Positions 26,313-35,040 of a stretch of DNA of 64,000 nucleotides are shown here, piece by piece (position 1 is the stretch's first letter; each line of letters starts with the position of its first letter). A model generated the notes under the pieces. That model was not told where the DNA came from. It saw nothing but the letters and a program-made list of their open reading frames with translations, and did not search any database. The position numbers were made by a program, and so were the translations under genes. This DNA is from Edaphobacter acidisoli. Lineage in GTDB: Bacteria > Acidobacteriota > Terriglobia > Terriglobales > Acidobacteriaceae. The stretch is from assembly GCF_014642855.1 (NCBI RefSeq), contig NZ_BMJB01000001.1, positions 1,922,001-1,986,000 on the forward strand. Reading direction: 5' to 3'.

Positions 26313-26945
26313 TCACCGATCAACTGAAAAACGGTTGATCGAGGGCTGCGCCGGCATAGTGCGTCGACGCGACAGGCAAAACCACGCCTTCGCGCCGTGC
26401 TCGCGGAACTCGACGGATCGCAATTCAACAATCTCCAGCGCTGGCTCGATGGCGAGGGTGACCTCATGTGCCGAGCGGCGCGGCGGTCCGACCTCACGAG
26501 GCGGTCCTTCAGTGCTGCCGATCAAGCTCAACCACCAGCCGCCCGGCACCAGCGCGGCAGCCACTCTTGCCGCGAATTGCTGCCTTTCGCCTGGTTCATC
26601 GAACACATGAAAGCAGCCACGGTCGAAGACGAACTGGAACGGGCCCTCGGAAGGTGGCGTAGCGAGAATGTCCAATGCGGTAAAGCGGCAGCGGAGTGCG
26701 CGCCCGTTGATCTTGGCTTGGGCTCTTTCGACGGCGAGCGGAGAAACATCGACTCCGAGCACGTCGAAACCGCGTTCCGCCAACCAAATTGCATTCGTGC
26801 CAGTACCCGCGCCGATCTCCAGTGTCGGACCTGGTTTGACCTCGCTCGAAGTGACGAACTCGACGAGCAGAGGCTCTGGTTGCCCGGTGTCCCAGGGCAA
26901 CTGTCCCGAAGCGTAACTCTCATTCCATGACGGGTGCGGCATCAC
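26313..26945 (-). CDS. SAM-dependent methyltransferase (TPMT/UbiE-like)
   Basis: A 210-residue class I methyltransferase. The N terminus NESYASGQLPWDTGQPEP is the pattern of thiopurine-methyltransferase-like and tellurite-resistance-like enzymes. Motif I is LEIGAGTGTNAIWLA, and strand 2 ends with VLGVDVSPLAVERA. The later FDRGCFHVFDEPGER stretch also matches this group. The substrate is unknown; relatives methylate thiols, selenium or tellurium compounds. It converges on the MFS gene with an 81-base gap. A hairpin with 8-base arms (26318-26342) lies within its last codons and may act as a terminator. Confidence 0.82.
   Translation of the reverse strand: MMPHPSWNESYASGQLPWDTGQPEPLLVEFVTSSEVKPGPTLEIGAGTGTNAIWLAERGFDVLGVDVSPLAVERAQAKINGRALRCRFTALDILATPPSEGPFQFVFDRGCFHVFDEPGERQQFAARVAAALVPGGWWLSLIGSTEGPPREVGPPRRSAHEVTLAIEPALEIVELRSVEFREHGAKAWFCLSRRRTMPAQPSINRFSVDR
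26318..26342. terminator. Hairpin at the methyltransferase 3' end
   Basis: Arms CGATCAAC and GTTGATCG surround a nine-base A-rich loop. It falls inside the last codons of the minus-strand methyltransferase gene and 86 bases past the convergent transporter stop, so it could end either transcript. There is no clear T-run. Confidence 0.35.
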
Positions 26946-27063
26946 AATACGAGTTTAGCTCTCACTGTAAGCGCAACGCGCGCTGGACGCGCTTTCTACG
27001 ACACAAACAGCGACACAAAGACATCGCCACCGTCTTTACCATCACCGCATGTAATTGATTTTT

Positions 27064-27139
27064 TGGTGGAGCTGAGCGGGATCGAACCGCTGACCTCCTC
27101 GTTGCGAACGAGGCGCTCTCCCAACTGAGCTACAGCCCC
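27064..27139 (-). tRNA. tRNA-Ala (anticodon CGC)
   Basis: A 76-base cloverleaf is read on the minus strand. The acceptor stem is GGGGCTG paired with CAGCTCC, including the G3-U70 wobble that identifies alanine tRNAs. The anticodon arm is CCTCG-TTCGCAA-CGAGG, giving anticodon CGC, which reads GCG. The T arm contains GGTTCGATCC, and the 3' CCA is encoded. No integrase gene or repeated 3' end was seen near it, so there is no sign that it served as an integration site. Confidence 0.97.
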
Positions 27140-27204
27140 CCACCAGATACGCGGCCTCCACCAAAGCAGACGCACACGCTGTTGGAATAACTTCATTGAG
27201 TGTA

Positions 27205-27528
27205 TCAGCAAGCCGCGCTTCGCTCAAACTCCGCCACGCCAACGCGTGCCGTTACGCGTGTCCCGGCAGCCAGCGGCTTTTCGACAACCTGCCAAACCTC
27301 ACCCGCCGCGTCCACCACCACATCAAGCACAGGCACGATCAGCCGCGCTCCACGCGGAGCCACAGCCTCCATCACTCCAACGCGTCTATCACCATCCGTG
27401 CCGAACTCAGTACGATCGAGCGCAATCTGCCAGCGCTGTCTTCCCGCCGCGCGCGACTCCTCGCGAATATCCGTGACTACCGCCGAAAACTCCATGGCCG
27501 GCGCAACATCAGGCGCATGTTTGCTCAT
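27205..27528 (-). CDS. Hypothetical small protein
   Basis: A 107-residue soluble protein with no family I recognise. It is rich in valine and beta-strand-like stretches (MEFSAVVTDIREES, ARLIVPVLDVVVDAAGEVWQVVEKPL). There is no signal peptide, membrane segment or metal motif. Codon use resembles the neighbours, and the length is plausible for a real gene between the tRNA and the M13 peptidase gene. A small beta-barrel is possible. Confidence 0.5.
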   Translation of the reverse strand: MSKHAPDVAPAMEFSAVVTDIREESRAAGRQRWQIALDRTEFGTDGDRRVGVMEAVAPRGARLIVPVLDVVVDAAGEVWQVVEKPLAAGTRVTARVGVAEFERSAAC

Positions 27529-27646
27529 GATTCAATTTTATCCGCCGCGCTGACCCGACGCCTTCTCAAGCTCGCCCTCAAGTGATACCGTGCCAAAGGT
27601 AGCAAAGCGAAAGACCGCGCCTAAACCTAATGGAGCACCTCAAGCA

Positions 27647-29698
27647 ATGAACATGACCCGCGCACTCCTCCCTGCTCTCCTCTGCACCACCCTTTCGTTA
27701 GCAACACCCGCGCAAACTCCCGTGTCGCACGGCATCGCCACCTCCAACATGGACACCTCCGTCCACCCCGGCGACAACTTCTTCCTCTACGCCAACGGCG
27801 GTTACGTCGCGCGGACAAAGCTGCCAGCAGACCGCACCTCCATGGGAACGTTCAACACCCTGATCGACAGAAGCTCCAAACAGATCGCAGAGATCATCGC
27901 GGAAGCCGCGAAAGCAAACGCGCCCGCAGGCTCCGACCAGCGCAAGATCGCCGACCTCTATCACTCCTACATGGACGAAGCGGCAATCGAAGCACACGGC
28001 ATGGCCTCGCTGAAGCCGCACCTCGACGAGATCTCCGCAATCAAAACCCCCGCCGACCTGGCCCGCGCCCTCGGTCACTCGCTGCGCGCAGACGTAGACC
28101 CGCTGAACGTCACCAACTACCACACCGCAAACATCTTCGGTCTGTGGGTCGCGGCCAGCTTCAATGATCCCGACCACTACGCGCCCTACCTGCTCGAAGG
28201 CGGCATCGAGATGCCCGACCGCGACTACTATCTGTCCGACTCCGCACACATGAAAGAGGTGCGCGATAAATACCAGAAGCACGTAGCCGCAATGTTCCGC
28301 CTCGCAGGAATCAGCGACGCGGACGCACGCGCTGCCCGCGTCCTCACGCTCGAAACAGCCATCGCCAAAGCGCAGGTCTCCCTCGCCGACAGCGAAAACA
28401 TCGAGCACGCCAACAACCCATGGACTGTAGCCGACTTCAAGGAGAAAGCCCCCGGCCTCGACTGGAAGGAGTTCTTCCGCGCCGCCGGACTCGAAAGCCA
28501 GAAGGAGTTCATCGTGTGGCAGCCCGGCGCGTTCTCCGGCGAAGTTGAACTGGTCGCCTCGCAGCCGCTCGACGCCTGGAAAGACCTGCTCTCCTACCAC
28601 CTGATCGAGGACTACTCCACCGGTGCTTCAAAAGCACTCGCCGATGAGCACTTCGCCTTCTTCGGCCAGACGCTCAGCGGCACGCCACAGCAGCGCCCAC
28701 GTGACTTCCGCGGAGACCTCTTCGTCTCATCGCATCTCGGCGAAGCCGTAGGAAAAATCTACGCGCAAAAATACTTCCCGCCCGAAGCCAAGGCACAGGC
28801 GCAGGATCTGGTCGCCAATCTCCTCGCAGCGTTTCGCAAGCGCCTCGAGAACGTGACATGGATGGCCCCGGCAACAAAGACCGAAGCGCTGGCCAAACTT
28901 GGCACGCTGCAAGTCGGTGTCGGCTATCCGGACCACTGGCGCAGCTACGCAGACTACAGCGTCTCTCCCGACAACCTCTTTGAGAACATCTGGAACTCCG
29001 ACCTCTTCGAGTACCACTACTCGCTCGGCCGCATCGGCAAGTCAGTCGACCGCAAAGAGTGGTGCATGACGCCGCAGACCGTCAACGCCGTCAACCTCCC
29101 GCTCGACAACGGCCTTAACTTCCCCGCCGCCATCCTGCAACCGCCGTTCTTCGATCCGAAAGCTCCCGCAGCCGCCAACTACGGAGCCATCGGCACCATC
29201 ATCGGTCACGAGATCAGCCACACCTTCGACTCGCAAGGCGCAGCATTCGACTCCAAAGGCCGCGTGCGCAACTGGTGGACCCAGGAAGACTTCGCACACT
29301 TCGAACAAGTCACCTCCGCACTTGCCGCGCAATACAGCAGCTACAAGCCATTCCCCGACGCCTCCGTCAACGGCAAGCAGACGCTCGGCGAAGACATCGC
29401 CGACGTCGCCGGCCTCGCCGCCGCATACGACGGCTTCCACGCCTCGCTGCACGGCAAAGAAGCGCCAAAGCTCCACGGCTTCACCGGCGACCAGCAGTTC
29501 TTCATCGCCTTCGGCCAGAACTGGGCTTCGGTCATACGACCAGCTGCGCTACGCAGACAATTGCTCACCGACCCGCACGCGCCCGCCGAGTTCCGCGCCG
29601 ACACCGTACGCAACAACGACGGCTGGTACTCATCCTTCGACATCAAACCTGGCGACAAACTCTACCTCGCGCCGAAAGACCGCATCCACATCTGGTAA
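27647..29698 (+). CDS. M13-family zinc metallopeptidase (PepO/neprilysin-like), secreted
   Basis: About 683 residues with a signal peptide (ALLPALLCTTLSLATPAQ). The zinc site is H521-E522-I-S-H525 in IIGHEISHTFDSQG, and the third ligand and partner are E582 and D586 in GEDIADVAG. The length matches bacterial M13 enzymes. These cut short peptides outside the cytoplasm. The C terminus ends in HIW, without the cysteine of mammalian neprilysins, which is normal for bacterial forms. The ATG at 27647 gives a clean signal peptide; an upstream GTG at 27590 would add a lysine-rich stretch. Acidobacteria often encode several copies, so this one is not tied to a pathway. Confidence 0.93.
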   Translation: MNMTRALLPALLCTTLSLATPAQTPVSHGIATSNMDTSVHPGDNFFLYANGGYVARTKLPADRTSMGTFNTLIDRSSKQIAEIIAEAAKANAPAGSDQRKIADLYHSYMDEAAIEAHGMASLKPHLDEISAIKTPADLARALGHSLRADVDPLNVTNYHTANIFGLWVAASFNDPDHYAPYLLEGGIEMPDRDYYLSDSAHMKEVRDKYQKHVAAMFRLAGISDADARAARVLTLETAIAKAQVSLADSENIEHANNPWTVADFKEKAPGLDWKEFFRAAGLESQKEFIVWQPGAFSGEVELVASQPLDAWKDLLSYHLIEDYSTGASKALADEHFAFFGQTLSGTPQQRPRDFRGDLFVSSHLGEAVGKIYAQKYFPPEAKAQAQDLVANLLAAFRKRLENVTWMAPATKTEALAKLGTLQVGVGYPDHWRSYADYSVSPDNLFENIWNSDLFEYHYSLGRIGKSVDRKEWCMTPQTVNAVNLPLDNGLNFPAAILQPPFFDPKAPAAANYGAIGTIIGHEISHTFDSQGAAFDSKGRVRNWWTQEDFAHFEQVTSALAAQYSSYKPFPDASVNGKQTLGEDIADVAGLAAAYDGFHASLHGKEAPKLHGFTGDQQFFIAFGQNWASVIRPAALRRQLLTDPHAPAEFRADTVRNNDGWYSSFDIKPGDKLYLAPKDRIHIW

Positions 29699-29717
29699 AG
29701 CAGCATCTGGATAAAGC

Positions 29718-29752
29718 AGCGGCGCATCTGGCACACAAGCCGATGCGCCGCT
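29718..29752. terminator. Hairpin between the M13 peptidase and O-methyltransferase genes
   Basis: Eleven-base perfect arms (AGCGGCGCATC and GATGCGCCGCT) with a 13-base loop start 20 bases after the peptidase stop. No T-run follows, so termination may be partial. Confidence 0.45.
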
Positions 29753-29763
29753 ATGCTTCTTGC

Positions 29764-30438
29764 ATGAGCCAGAAACTCTTCGCCGCAGTCGACCACTACC
29801 TCGCCGACAAACTTCTCCCGGAAGACGCACCACTCCACGAAGCTCTGAAGGCAAACGCCGCAGCCAAACTCCCATCCATCGACGTCAGCCCCGTACAAGG
29901 CAAGCTGCTCCATCTGCTTGCCCGCATGTCAGGAGCAAAGCGCATCCTCGAAGTCGGAACGCTCGGCGGCTACAGCACCATCTGGCTTGCGCGCGCACTG
30001 CCCAAAGACGGCGTACTCGTCACCCTCGAACTCAGCCCCAAACACGCCGAGGTCGCCGCAGCCAACATCCGCCGCGCAGGCCTCAGCCATCTCGTCGATC
30101 TGCGCGTAGGCCCGGCCGCTGATTCACTCGCGCGCCTCCACACCGAAAAATCCGTGCCCTTCGACTTCATCTTCCTCGACGCCGACAAGCCCAGCAACCC
30201 CGTCTACCTCGACTGGGCAATCAAGCTCTCGCATCCCGGCACCGTCATCATCGGAGACAACGTCATCCGCGAAGGCGCCATCATCGACACCAACGACACC
30301 GACCCCAACGTAACCGGCACGCGTCTCTTTCTCGAAAAGCTCGGCAGCCACCCACTACTCGACGCAACCGCCATCCAGACCGTAGGCAGCAAACACCACG
30401 ACGGCTTCGCACTCGCCATCGTCAAAGACAAAGCCTGA
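29764..30438 (+). CDS. O-methyltransferase (caffeoyl-CoA OMT-like)
   Basis: A 224-residue class I methyltransferase. Motif I is ILEVGTLGGYSTIWLA, strand 2 is LVTLELSPKHAEVA, and the metal-binding region carries FDFIFLDADKPSN and VIIGDNVIREG, as in divalent-metal-dependent O-methyltransferases. Such enzymes usually methylate catechol-type hydroxyls. The ATG at 29764 begins the family's N-terminal helices. The frame is open far upstream, but that part lies over the M13 gene in another frame and is not protein-like. The gene stands alone, with hairpins on both sides. The substrate is unknown. Confidence 0.88.
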   Translation: MSQKLFAAVDHYLADKLLPEDAPLHEALKANAAAKLPSIDVSPVQGKLLHLLARMSGAKRILEVGTLGGYSTIWLARALPKDGVLVTLELSPKHAEVAAANIRRAGLSHLVDLRVGPAADSLARLHTEKSVPFDFIFLDADKPSNPVYLDWAIKLSHPGTVIIGDNVIREGAIIDTNDTDPNVTGTRLFLEKLGSHPLLDATAIQTVGSKHHDGFALAIVKDKA

Positions 30439-30451
30439 CCGCATAGGGAAG

Positions 30452-30560
30452 CTCTGATTAAGTCGCAGCCTTGAAGGGGCGTGGCTTCAGCCACGCCGTA
30501 ACGTCCCTCTATTCAATGAGGCTTTAGCCTCTGAGGGGATCGTTCAGGACTTAATCAGAG
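30452..30560. repeat. Palindromic element with 13-bp terminal inverted repeats
   Basis: CTCTGATTAAGTC at 30452-30464 and its exact complement at 30548-30560 bracket two inner hairpins (GGCGTGGCTTCAGCCACGCC and a GAGGCTTTAGCCTC type). The element fills the gap between a methyltransferase gene and ispF. A related inner sequence without the terminal repeats is at 45.45-45.54 kb. No coding sequence is inside. It looks like a small non-autonomous mobile or structured element. Confidence 0.6.
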
Positions 30561-30565
30561 TCTCC

Positions 30566-31180
30566 TTAGGTCAGATCATCCGGATTGAACGTAGGCCGTT
30601 TGCGCCCCAGGGCGGACACATCATGTGCGCCGCCCACCAATCCCTTCACCACCTGGTCGATCTCATCCACATCGGCAACTGCGGCCATGCGCCCTGTCTG
30701 ATCGGCGAGCTTCACGCTCTCCAGCAGCACCGTCGCATGGGCCACGGCGACACCGTCCTGATTCAGTCCCTCCGGCGTCTTCGCCTTGATGCCAACATCG
30801 CCCGGCTTCACGCCCAGCAGCTCCGCCACGCGCTCGCGCATGTCGCCTGCAATCGGCACAATCTTCGGCTTCGACATCACCAGGACCGTGTCCACATTCA
30901 CGATCTTGTAGCCCGCCACGGCCACTTCTTCGAGCGCCGTCTTCAAAAACACACGCGAGTCGGCGCCCTTCCACCGCGGATCGCTCGGAGGAAAGAACGT
31001 GCCAATATCCCCCGCCGAAACCGCGCCCAGCAGCGCATCCGTAATCGCATGCAGCAGCACGTCGCCGTCCGAGTGGCCCGCCAGCCCCTCAGGATGCTCG
31101 ATCGGCAACCCGCCAATCACCAGCGGAACACCCGCCTTAAACGCATGCGAATCAAACCCGTATCCAATTCTCATCCCCAT
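30566..31180 (-). CDS. ispF: 2-C-methyl-D-erythritol 2,4-cyclodiphosphate synthase
   Basis: About 204 residues. IspF converts CDP-methylerythritol phosphate to the cyclic diphosphate in the MEP isoprenoid pathway. Metal ligands are in GYGFDSH (D10, H12), and HSDGDVLLHAITDALLGA with GDIGTFFPPSDPRWKGADS are the family signatures. The usual protein ends after about 160 residues; here about 45 further residues follow (from around SVKLADQTGRM), rich in Asp and Val, of unknown purpose. I used the ATG at 31180; ATG codons at 31174 and 31204 are alternatives. It lies 44 bases downstream of ispD on the same strand, so the two form an operon. Confidence 0.93.
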   Translation of the reverse strand: MGMRIGYGFDSHAFKAGVPLVIGGLPIEHPEGLAGHSDGDVLLHAITDALLGAVSAGDIGTFFPPSDPRWKGADSRVFLKTALEEVAVAGYKIVNVDTVLVMSKPKIVPIAGDMRERVAELLGVKPGDVGIKAKTPEGLNQDGVAVAHATVLLESVKLADQTGRMAAVADVDEIDQVVKGLVGGAHDVSALGRKRPTFNPDDLT

Positions 31181-31224
31181 ACGCTTATCTTCCCATGCTT
31201 TCAACGACTACGCAGAACCCAGCC

Positions 31225-31941
31225 TTACGGGTGCCCCTGCCGCAGGTAGAACTCAGCCAGTTCAATATCTCCCGGCTGCGTAATCTTGAAGTTGCGCGGA
31301 GACCCAGCCACGACCGAGACCTCAATCCCCGCCCGCTCCAGCAAGCTCGCCTCATCCGTTCCGGTAAAGCCGTCAGCCGCGGCCTCGGTAAAAGCCCGCC
31401 GCAGCAACTTGCACATCGCACCCTGCGGCGTCTGTGCAAGAACAATACGCTCACGCGGAATCGTAGCCGTCACAATCGCGCCTTCCGCCGTGCGCTCCAC
31501 CTGCTTGATCGTATCCACAGCAGGCAGCCCGACAATCGCCGCTCCATGCTTCGCAACCGCCTCAATCGTCCGCTCAATCGTCGCCGGGTCAATCAGCGGA
31601 CGCACCGCATCATGCACCATCACCACGTCGTCCGGATGGCATTCGAGCGCCGCCAGCGCATTGCTCACCGACTGTTGCCGATTGTCGCCGCCCTCCACCA
31701 TATGAACACGCGGCCCCAGCTTATGCGCGTCCACCAGCGTCTCCACACGCGCCCGCTCCGGTCCACGCACCGCAATGCACACCGCATCCACGCGCTTCAC
31801 CGCCAGAAACGCCATCACCGATCGAATCAGCACCGGCACGCCATCAATCTCAAGAAACTGCTTCGGCAAGGCCACATGCGCCCCCGGCGCGGCCATCCGC
31901 GTGCCGATTCCTGCTGCTGGAAGAATCACAAATACTTGCAT
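31225..31941 (-). CDS. ispD: 2-C-methyl-D-erythritol 4-phosphate cytidylyltransferase
   Basis: About 238 residues, the normal length. IspD joins methylerythritol phosphate to CTP, the step two before IspF. The CTP-binding loop is LPAAGIGTRM with K in LPKQFLEI, and VMVHDAVRPLI and TIPRERIVLAQTPQ are conserved. The ATG at 31941 (MQVFVILPAAG) starts at the first strand; the frame stays open another 200 bases over the start of the MutS-like gene but has no family sequence there. It is the first gene of an ispD-ispF unit and is divergent from the MutS-like gene with a 74-base space. Confidence 0.95.
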   Translation of the reverse strand: MQVFVILPAAGIGTRMAAPGAHVALPKQFLEIDGVPVLIRSVMAFLAVKRVDAVCIAVRGPERARVETLVDAHKLGPRVHMVEGGDNRQQSVSNALAALECHPDDVVMVHDAVRPLIDPATIERTIEAVAKHGAAIVGLPAVDTIKQVERTAEGAIVTATIPRERIVLAQTPQGAMCKLLRRAFTEAAADGFTGTDEASLLERAGIEVSVVAGSPRNFKITQPGDIELAEFYLRQGHP

Positions 31942-32015
31942 AAATACCCAGCGAAGTATAACAAGACCGCACTCCACAGGCATGGCCTGACAAACAGACA
32001 GGCGATAATAACCAC

Positions 32016-33842
32016 GTGCCCGCCAACCCGCAGCCTCCAGCCGAAGAGTACAGCCAACGCGAGCGACGGCGCGAAGCCACCGCCGCACACTTCGAGCAGA
32101 TCCACATCCGCATCGGATACCTGCGCCTTCTGCTTGTCGCCACAATCCTCGTCATGGCGTGGTGGTCCATCTACCGCACACTCTCCCCATGGTGGCTGCT
32201 CATCCCCATCGCAATCTTCACGGCAGTCGCCGCCTTCCACAGGCGCGTCCTTCACCAACGCACACTCGCCAGGCGCGCCGCCGACTTCTATCGCAGAGGC
32301 ATCGCCCGCATCGAAGACCGCTGGGCTGACCACCAGACTGGCGCAGGCAATCAAAGCCCTCGCCCCAACCTCACCTCGCATCTCTACGCAGCCGATCTCG
32401 ATCTCTTCGGACCAGCCAGCCTCTTCCAACTGCTTTCTCAGGCTCGCACCCATATGGGCGAAGACACACTGGCAAGCTGGCTGCTCGCGCCATCGCCCAT
32501 CGCGGACATCCGCCGCCGCCAGGCAGCCATCGCCGAACTCCGCCCGCGCCTCGACCTTCGCGAAGACCTCGCCATCCTCGGCGACGAAAAGCTAAAGACC
32601 GGCGTGCATCCCGAAGCCCTGCTCGCATGGGCTGAAGCCCCCGCCATCCTCACCCACACCTGGGTCCGCTGGCTCGCGCTCGTGCTCGCAGTCGCAGCAA
32701 TCGCAGCCGCCATCATCTGGGGAGAAGCCGGAATCAAAGCCCCATTCTTCGCCGTCCTGATCGTCGAAGGCACGATCACTCTCCTGCTCAGGAAGAAAAC
32801 CACAACGGTCCTCTACACAACCGAACAGGCGTTCGATGATCTCAAGCTGCTCTCCGCCGTGCTCAGCCGTTTCGAGCGCGAGACGTTCACCACGCCGCTA
32901 CTCGAAAACCTGCGACAACAACTCATCTCGCAAAACCAGTCCGCATCCAAGGCCATCGCACGACTGGCTAACATCGTCGAATACATCCACTCGCTCGAAA
33001 ACATATTTGTCCACCTCCTCGACATCCCCCTCCTCTACACCGTGCAAACCGCCTACGCCGCAGAGTCCTGGCGCCACGCGCACGGAAGCGCAGTCCGCCA
33101 CTGGCTCAACTCCATCGGCACCGCCGAAGCCCTGCTCTCACTCAGCGCCTACAGCTACGAGCACCCCGCCGACCCATTCCCCGAGCTGATCGAGCACGCC
33201 CCACCCTCGTTCCACGCCGAAGCCCTCGGCCACCCACTCCTTCCGGCGGCAAAGTGCGTCCGCAACAACATCAACCTCGGAGAGGAGACCAAAGCCCTCC
33301 TCGTCAGCGGCTCCAACATGTCCGGCAAAAGCACCCTCCTGCGCGCCATCGGCATCAACACCGTCCTTGCCATGGCAGGCGCGCCCGTCCGCGCCGCAAG
33401 CATGAAGCTCACTGCCCTACAACTCGGCGCCAGCATCCTCATCAACGACTCGCTCCAGCAAGGCAGCTCCCGCTTCTACGCCGAAATCACGCGCCTGCGC
33501 CACATCTCCGACCTCGCCGGCAAGGACCCCGCGCTGCTCTTTCTACTCGACGAGCTCCTTCAAGGCACGAACTCCAAAGACCGCCTCACCGGCGCCCAAG
33601 GCATCGTCCGAGCCCTGCTCGACCGCAACGCCATCGGCCTCATCAGCACCCACGACCTCGCCCTCACCAACATCGACGACCGCGAAAGCAGCGAAAACCC
33701 AGAAGACCGCCGCATCCACAACGTCCACTTCCAGGACGAGATCGAGAACGGCAAGATGAAGTTCGACTACAAACTCCGCGAAGGCATCGTCACGCACAGC
33801 AACGGAGTCGAGCTCATGCGCCTCATCGGCCTCAGCGTCTGA
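32016..33842 (+). CDS. Membrane-anchored MutS-like ATPase
   Basis: A 608-residue protein starting at a GTG. Hydrophobic segments lie near residues 35-77 (LRLLLVATILVMAWWSI, WWLLIPIAIFTAVAAF) and 217-262 (LALVLAVAAIAAAIIW, APFFAVLIVEGTITLLL), so it should be membrane-bound. The C-terminal half is a MutS ABC-type ATPase: Walker A GSNMSGKS (near 432), the signature-region stretch QQGSSRFYAEITRL, Walker B LLFLLDELLQGTNS and the His switch STHD. The mismatch-recognition domain I of MutS is missing. It is therefore not the classic repair protein. MutS-like proteins of this shape are known in Bacteroidetes and Acidobacteria without a firm function. tilS follows after 24 bases. Confidence 0.85.
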   Translation: MPANPQPPAEEYSQRERRREATAAHFEQIHIRIGYLRLLLVATILVMAWWSIYRTLSPWWLLIPIAIFTAVAAFHRRVLHQRTLARRAADFYRRGIARIEDRWADHQTGAGNQSPRPNLTSHLYAADLDLFGPASLFQLLSQARTHMGEDTLASWLLAPSPIADIRRRQAAIAELRPRLDLREDLAILGDEKLKTGVHPEALLAWAEAPAILTHTWVRWLALVLAVAAIAAAIIWGEAGIKAPFFAVLIVEGTITLLLRKKTTTVLYTTEQAFDDLKLLSAVLSRFERETFTTPLLENLRQQLISQNQSASKAIARLANIVEYIHSLENIFVHLLDIPLLYTVQTAYAAESWRHAHGSAVRHWLNSIGTAEALLSLSAYSYEHPADPFPELIEHAPPSFHAEALGHPLLPAAKCVRNNINLGEETKALLVSGSNMSGKSTLLRAIGINTVLAMAGAPVRAASMKLTALQLGASILINDSLQQGSSRFYAEITRLRHISDLAGKDPALLFLLDELLQGTNSKDRLTGAQGIVRALLDRNAIGLISTHDLALTNIDDRESSENPEDRRIHNVHFQDEIENGKMKFDYKLREGIVTHSNGVELMRLIGLSV

Positions 33843-33866
33843 CGCATCAGCCATTAGCATAAAAAC

Positions 33867-34955
33867 ATGCCGCAGCCCGCCCTCCTGCCCTTCGACCGCA
33901 CCCACATCCACCCCGGAGACCGCATCTGCGCCGCGATCTCCGGCGGAGCAGACTCGGTCGCCCTGCTGCTCACGCTCCACGCAGCAAACCAGGCAAAGCA
34001 CGACGCCCTCGGCGCAGGCCTCTCCGCCGTCCACGTCGTCCACGGCATCCGCAGCACCGAAGAATCCGCCGCCGACCTCAACTTCGTCCGCGACCTCTGC
34101 GCCGCGCTCGAAATCCCGCTACACATCCACCACGCCGACGTCCCCGCCCGCGCAGCCCAGACCCGCGAGACCATCGAAGAAGCCGCCCGCGAAGTCCGCT
34201 ACGAATTTTTCTCCAACCTCATCGCCTCCGGCCACGCCGACTCCATCCTCACCGCCCACACCCTCGACGACCAAGCCGAAACCGTCCTCATGAAACTCCT
34301 CCGCGGAGCCTGGACCGAGGGCCTCAGCGGCATCCACCCCGTAGTCCTCGTCAACACCCCGCCACAAAAACAAGGCAAAATCCTCCGCCTCTTCCTCTCC
34401 ACGCGCCGGTCCGAGATCGAAGCCTTCCTCAAGCACCAAAACCAGCCCTGGCGCGAAGACTCCACCAACACCGACACCACCTACACCCGCAACCGCATCC
34501 GCCACGAGCTCCTCCCGCAACTCCGCCAGTACAACCCCAGCCTCGACCAGACCCTCGCCAACCTCGCCGAGCTGGCCCGCGAAGAAGAGTCCCGCTGGCA
34601 GTCCGAACTGACCCGCCTGCTCCCGCAAATCCTGCTCCCCGGCAAGCCCGTCCGCGGAGGCGGCCGCGCCGTCTCCACCACCCCCGGCGAATCCTCCGTC
34701 GCCATCGAGCTCGACCGCCTCAAATCGCTCGACCCCGCTCTCCGCCGCCGCGTCATCCGGGCCGCAGCGCGCCAGCTTGGAGCACGTCTCAGCTTCGACG
34801 AGACCGCCCGCCTGCTCGCCCTGTGCGGTTTTCGCCCTTACCCTCCCATCGGAGCCCCCACCGTCGCCGCCCGCACCGGAGCCACACTCGCACTCGCCAA
34901 CGGCCTCCACGCCGAGCGTTCCGCCCGCGAACTTCGCCTCTCACGCAAGCCATAA
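33867..34955 (+). CDS. tilS: tRNA(Ile)-lysidine synthase
   Basis: A 362-residue PP-loop ATPase with the motif S25-G-G-A-D-S30. It adds lysine to C34 of the AUA-reading isoleucine tRNA. Other family features are VVHGIRSTEESAADLNFV and LTAHTLDDQAETVLMKLLRG, followed by the FLSTRRSEIEAFL and RNRIRHELLPQLRQYNPSL region. It is shorter than the E. coli protein, and the C-terminal tRNA-binding part is reduced to roughly the last 80 residues. It is followed by ftsH, as in many bacteria, but with a 277-base gap. It is essential in most bacteria. Confidence 0.95.
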   Translation: MPQPALLPFDRTHIHPGDRICAAISGGADSVALLLTLHAANQAKHDALGAGLSAVHVVHGIRSTEESAADLNFVRDLCAALEIPLHIHHADVPARAAQTRETIEEAAREVRYEFFSNLIASGHADSILTAHTLDDQAETVLMKLLRGAWTEGLSGIHPVVLVNTPPQKQGKILRLFLSTRRSEIEAFLKHQNQPWREDSTNTDTTYTRNRIRHELLPQLRQYNPSLDQTLANLAELAREEESRWQSELTRLLPQILLPGKPVRGGGRAVSTTPGESSVAIELDRLKSLDPALRRRVIRAAARQLGARLSFDETARLLALCGFRPYPPIGAPTVAARTGATLALANGLHAERSARELRLSRKP

Positions 34956-35040
34956 GCCATTACCCAACCAGGTGCTCCATCACTCTTTAGTCACATCGAC
35001 ATTCCCAAATCATCCTCCTGAATCCCCGAGGTGAAGAGTA

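Noticed and set aside
30439..30565. Insertion sequence suggested by terminal inverted repeats
   Set aside because: Only about 109 bases lie between the ends and no transposase is coded there. It is reported as a miniature or structured element instead.
34119..34910. Antisense open frame over tilS
   Set aside because: Same cause as over ftsH: GC-rich codons leave the opposite strand free of stops. No start signal or protein-like composition.
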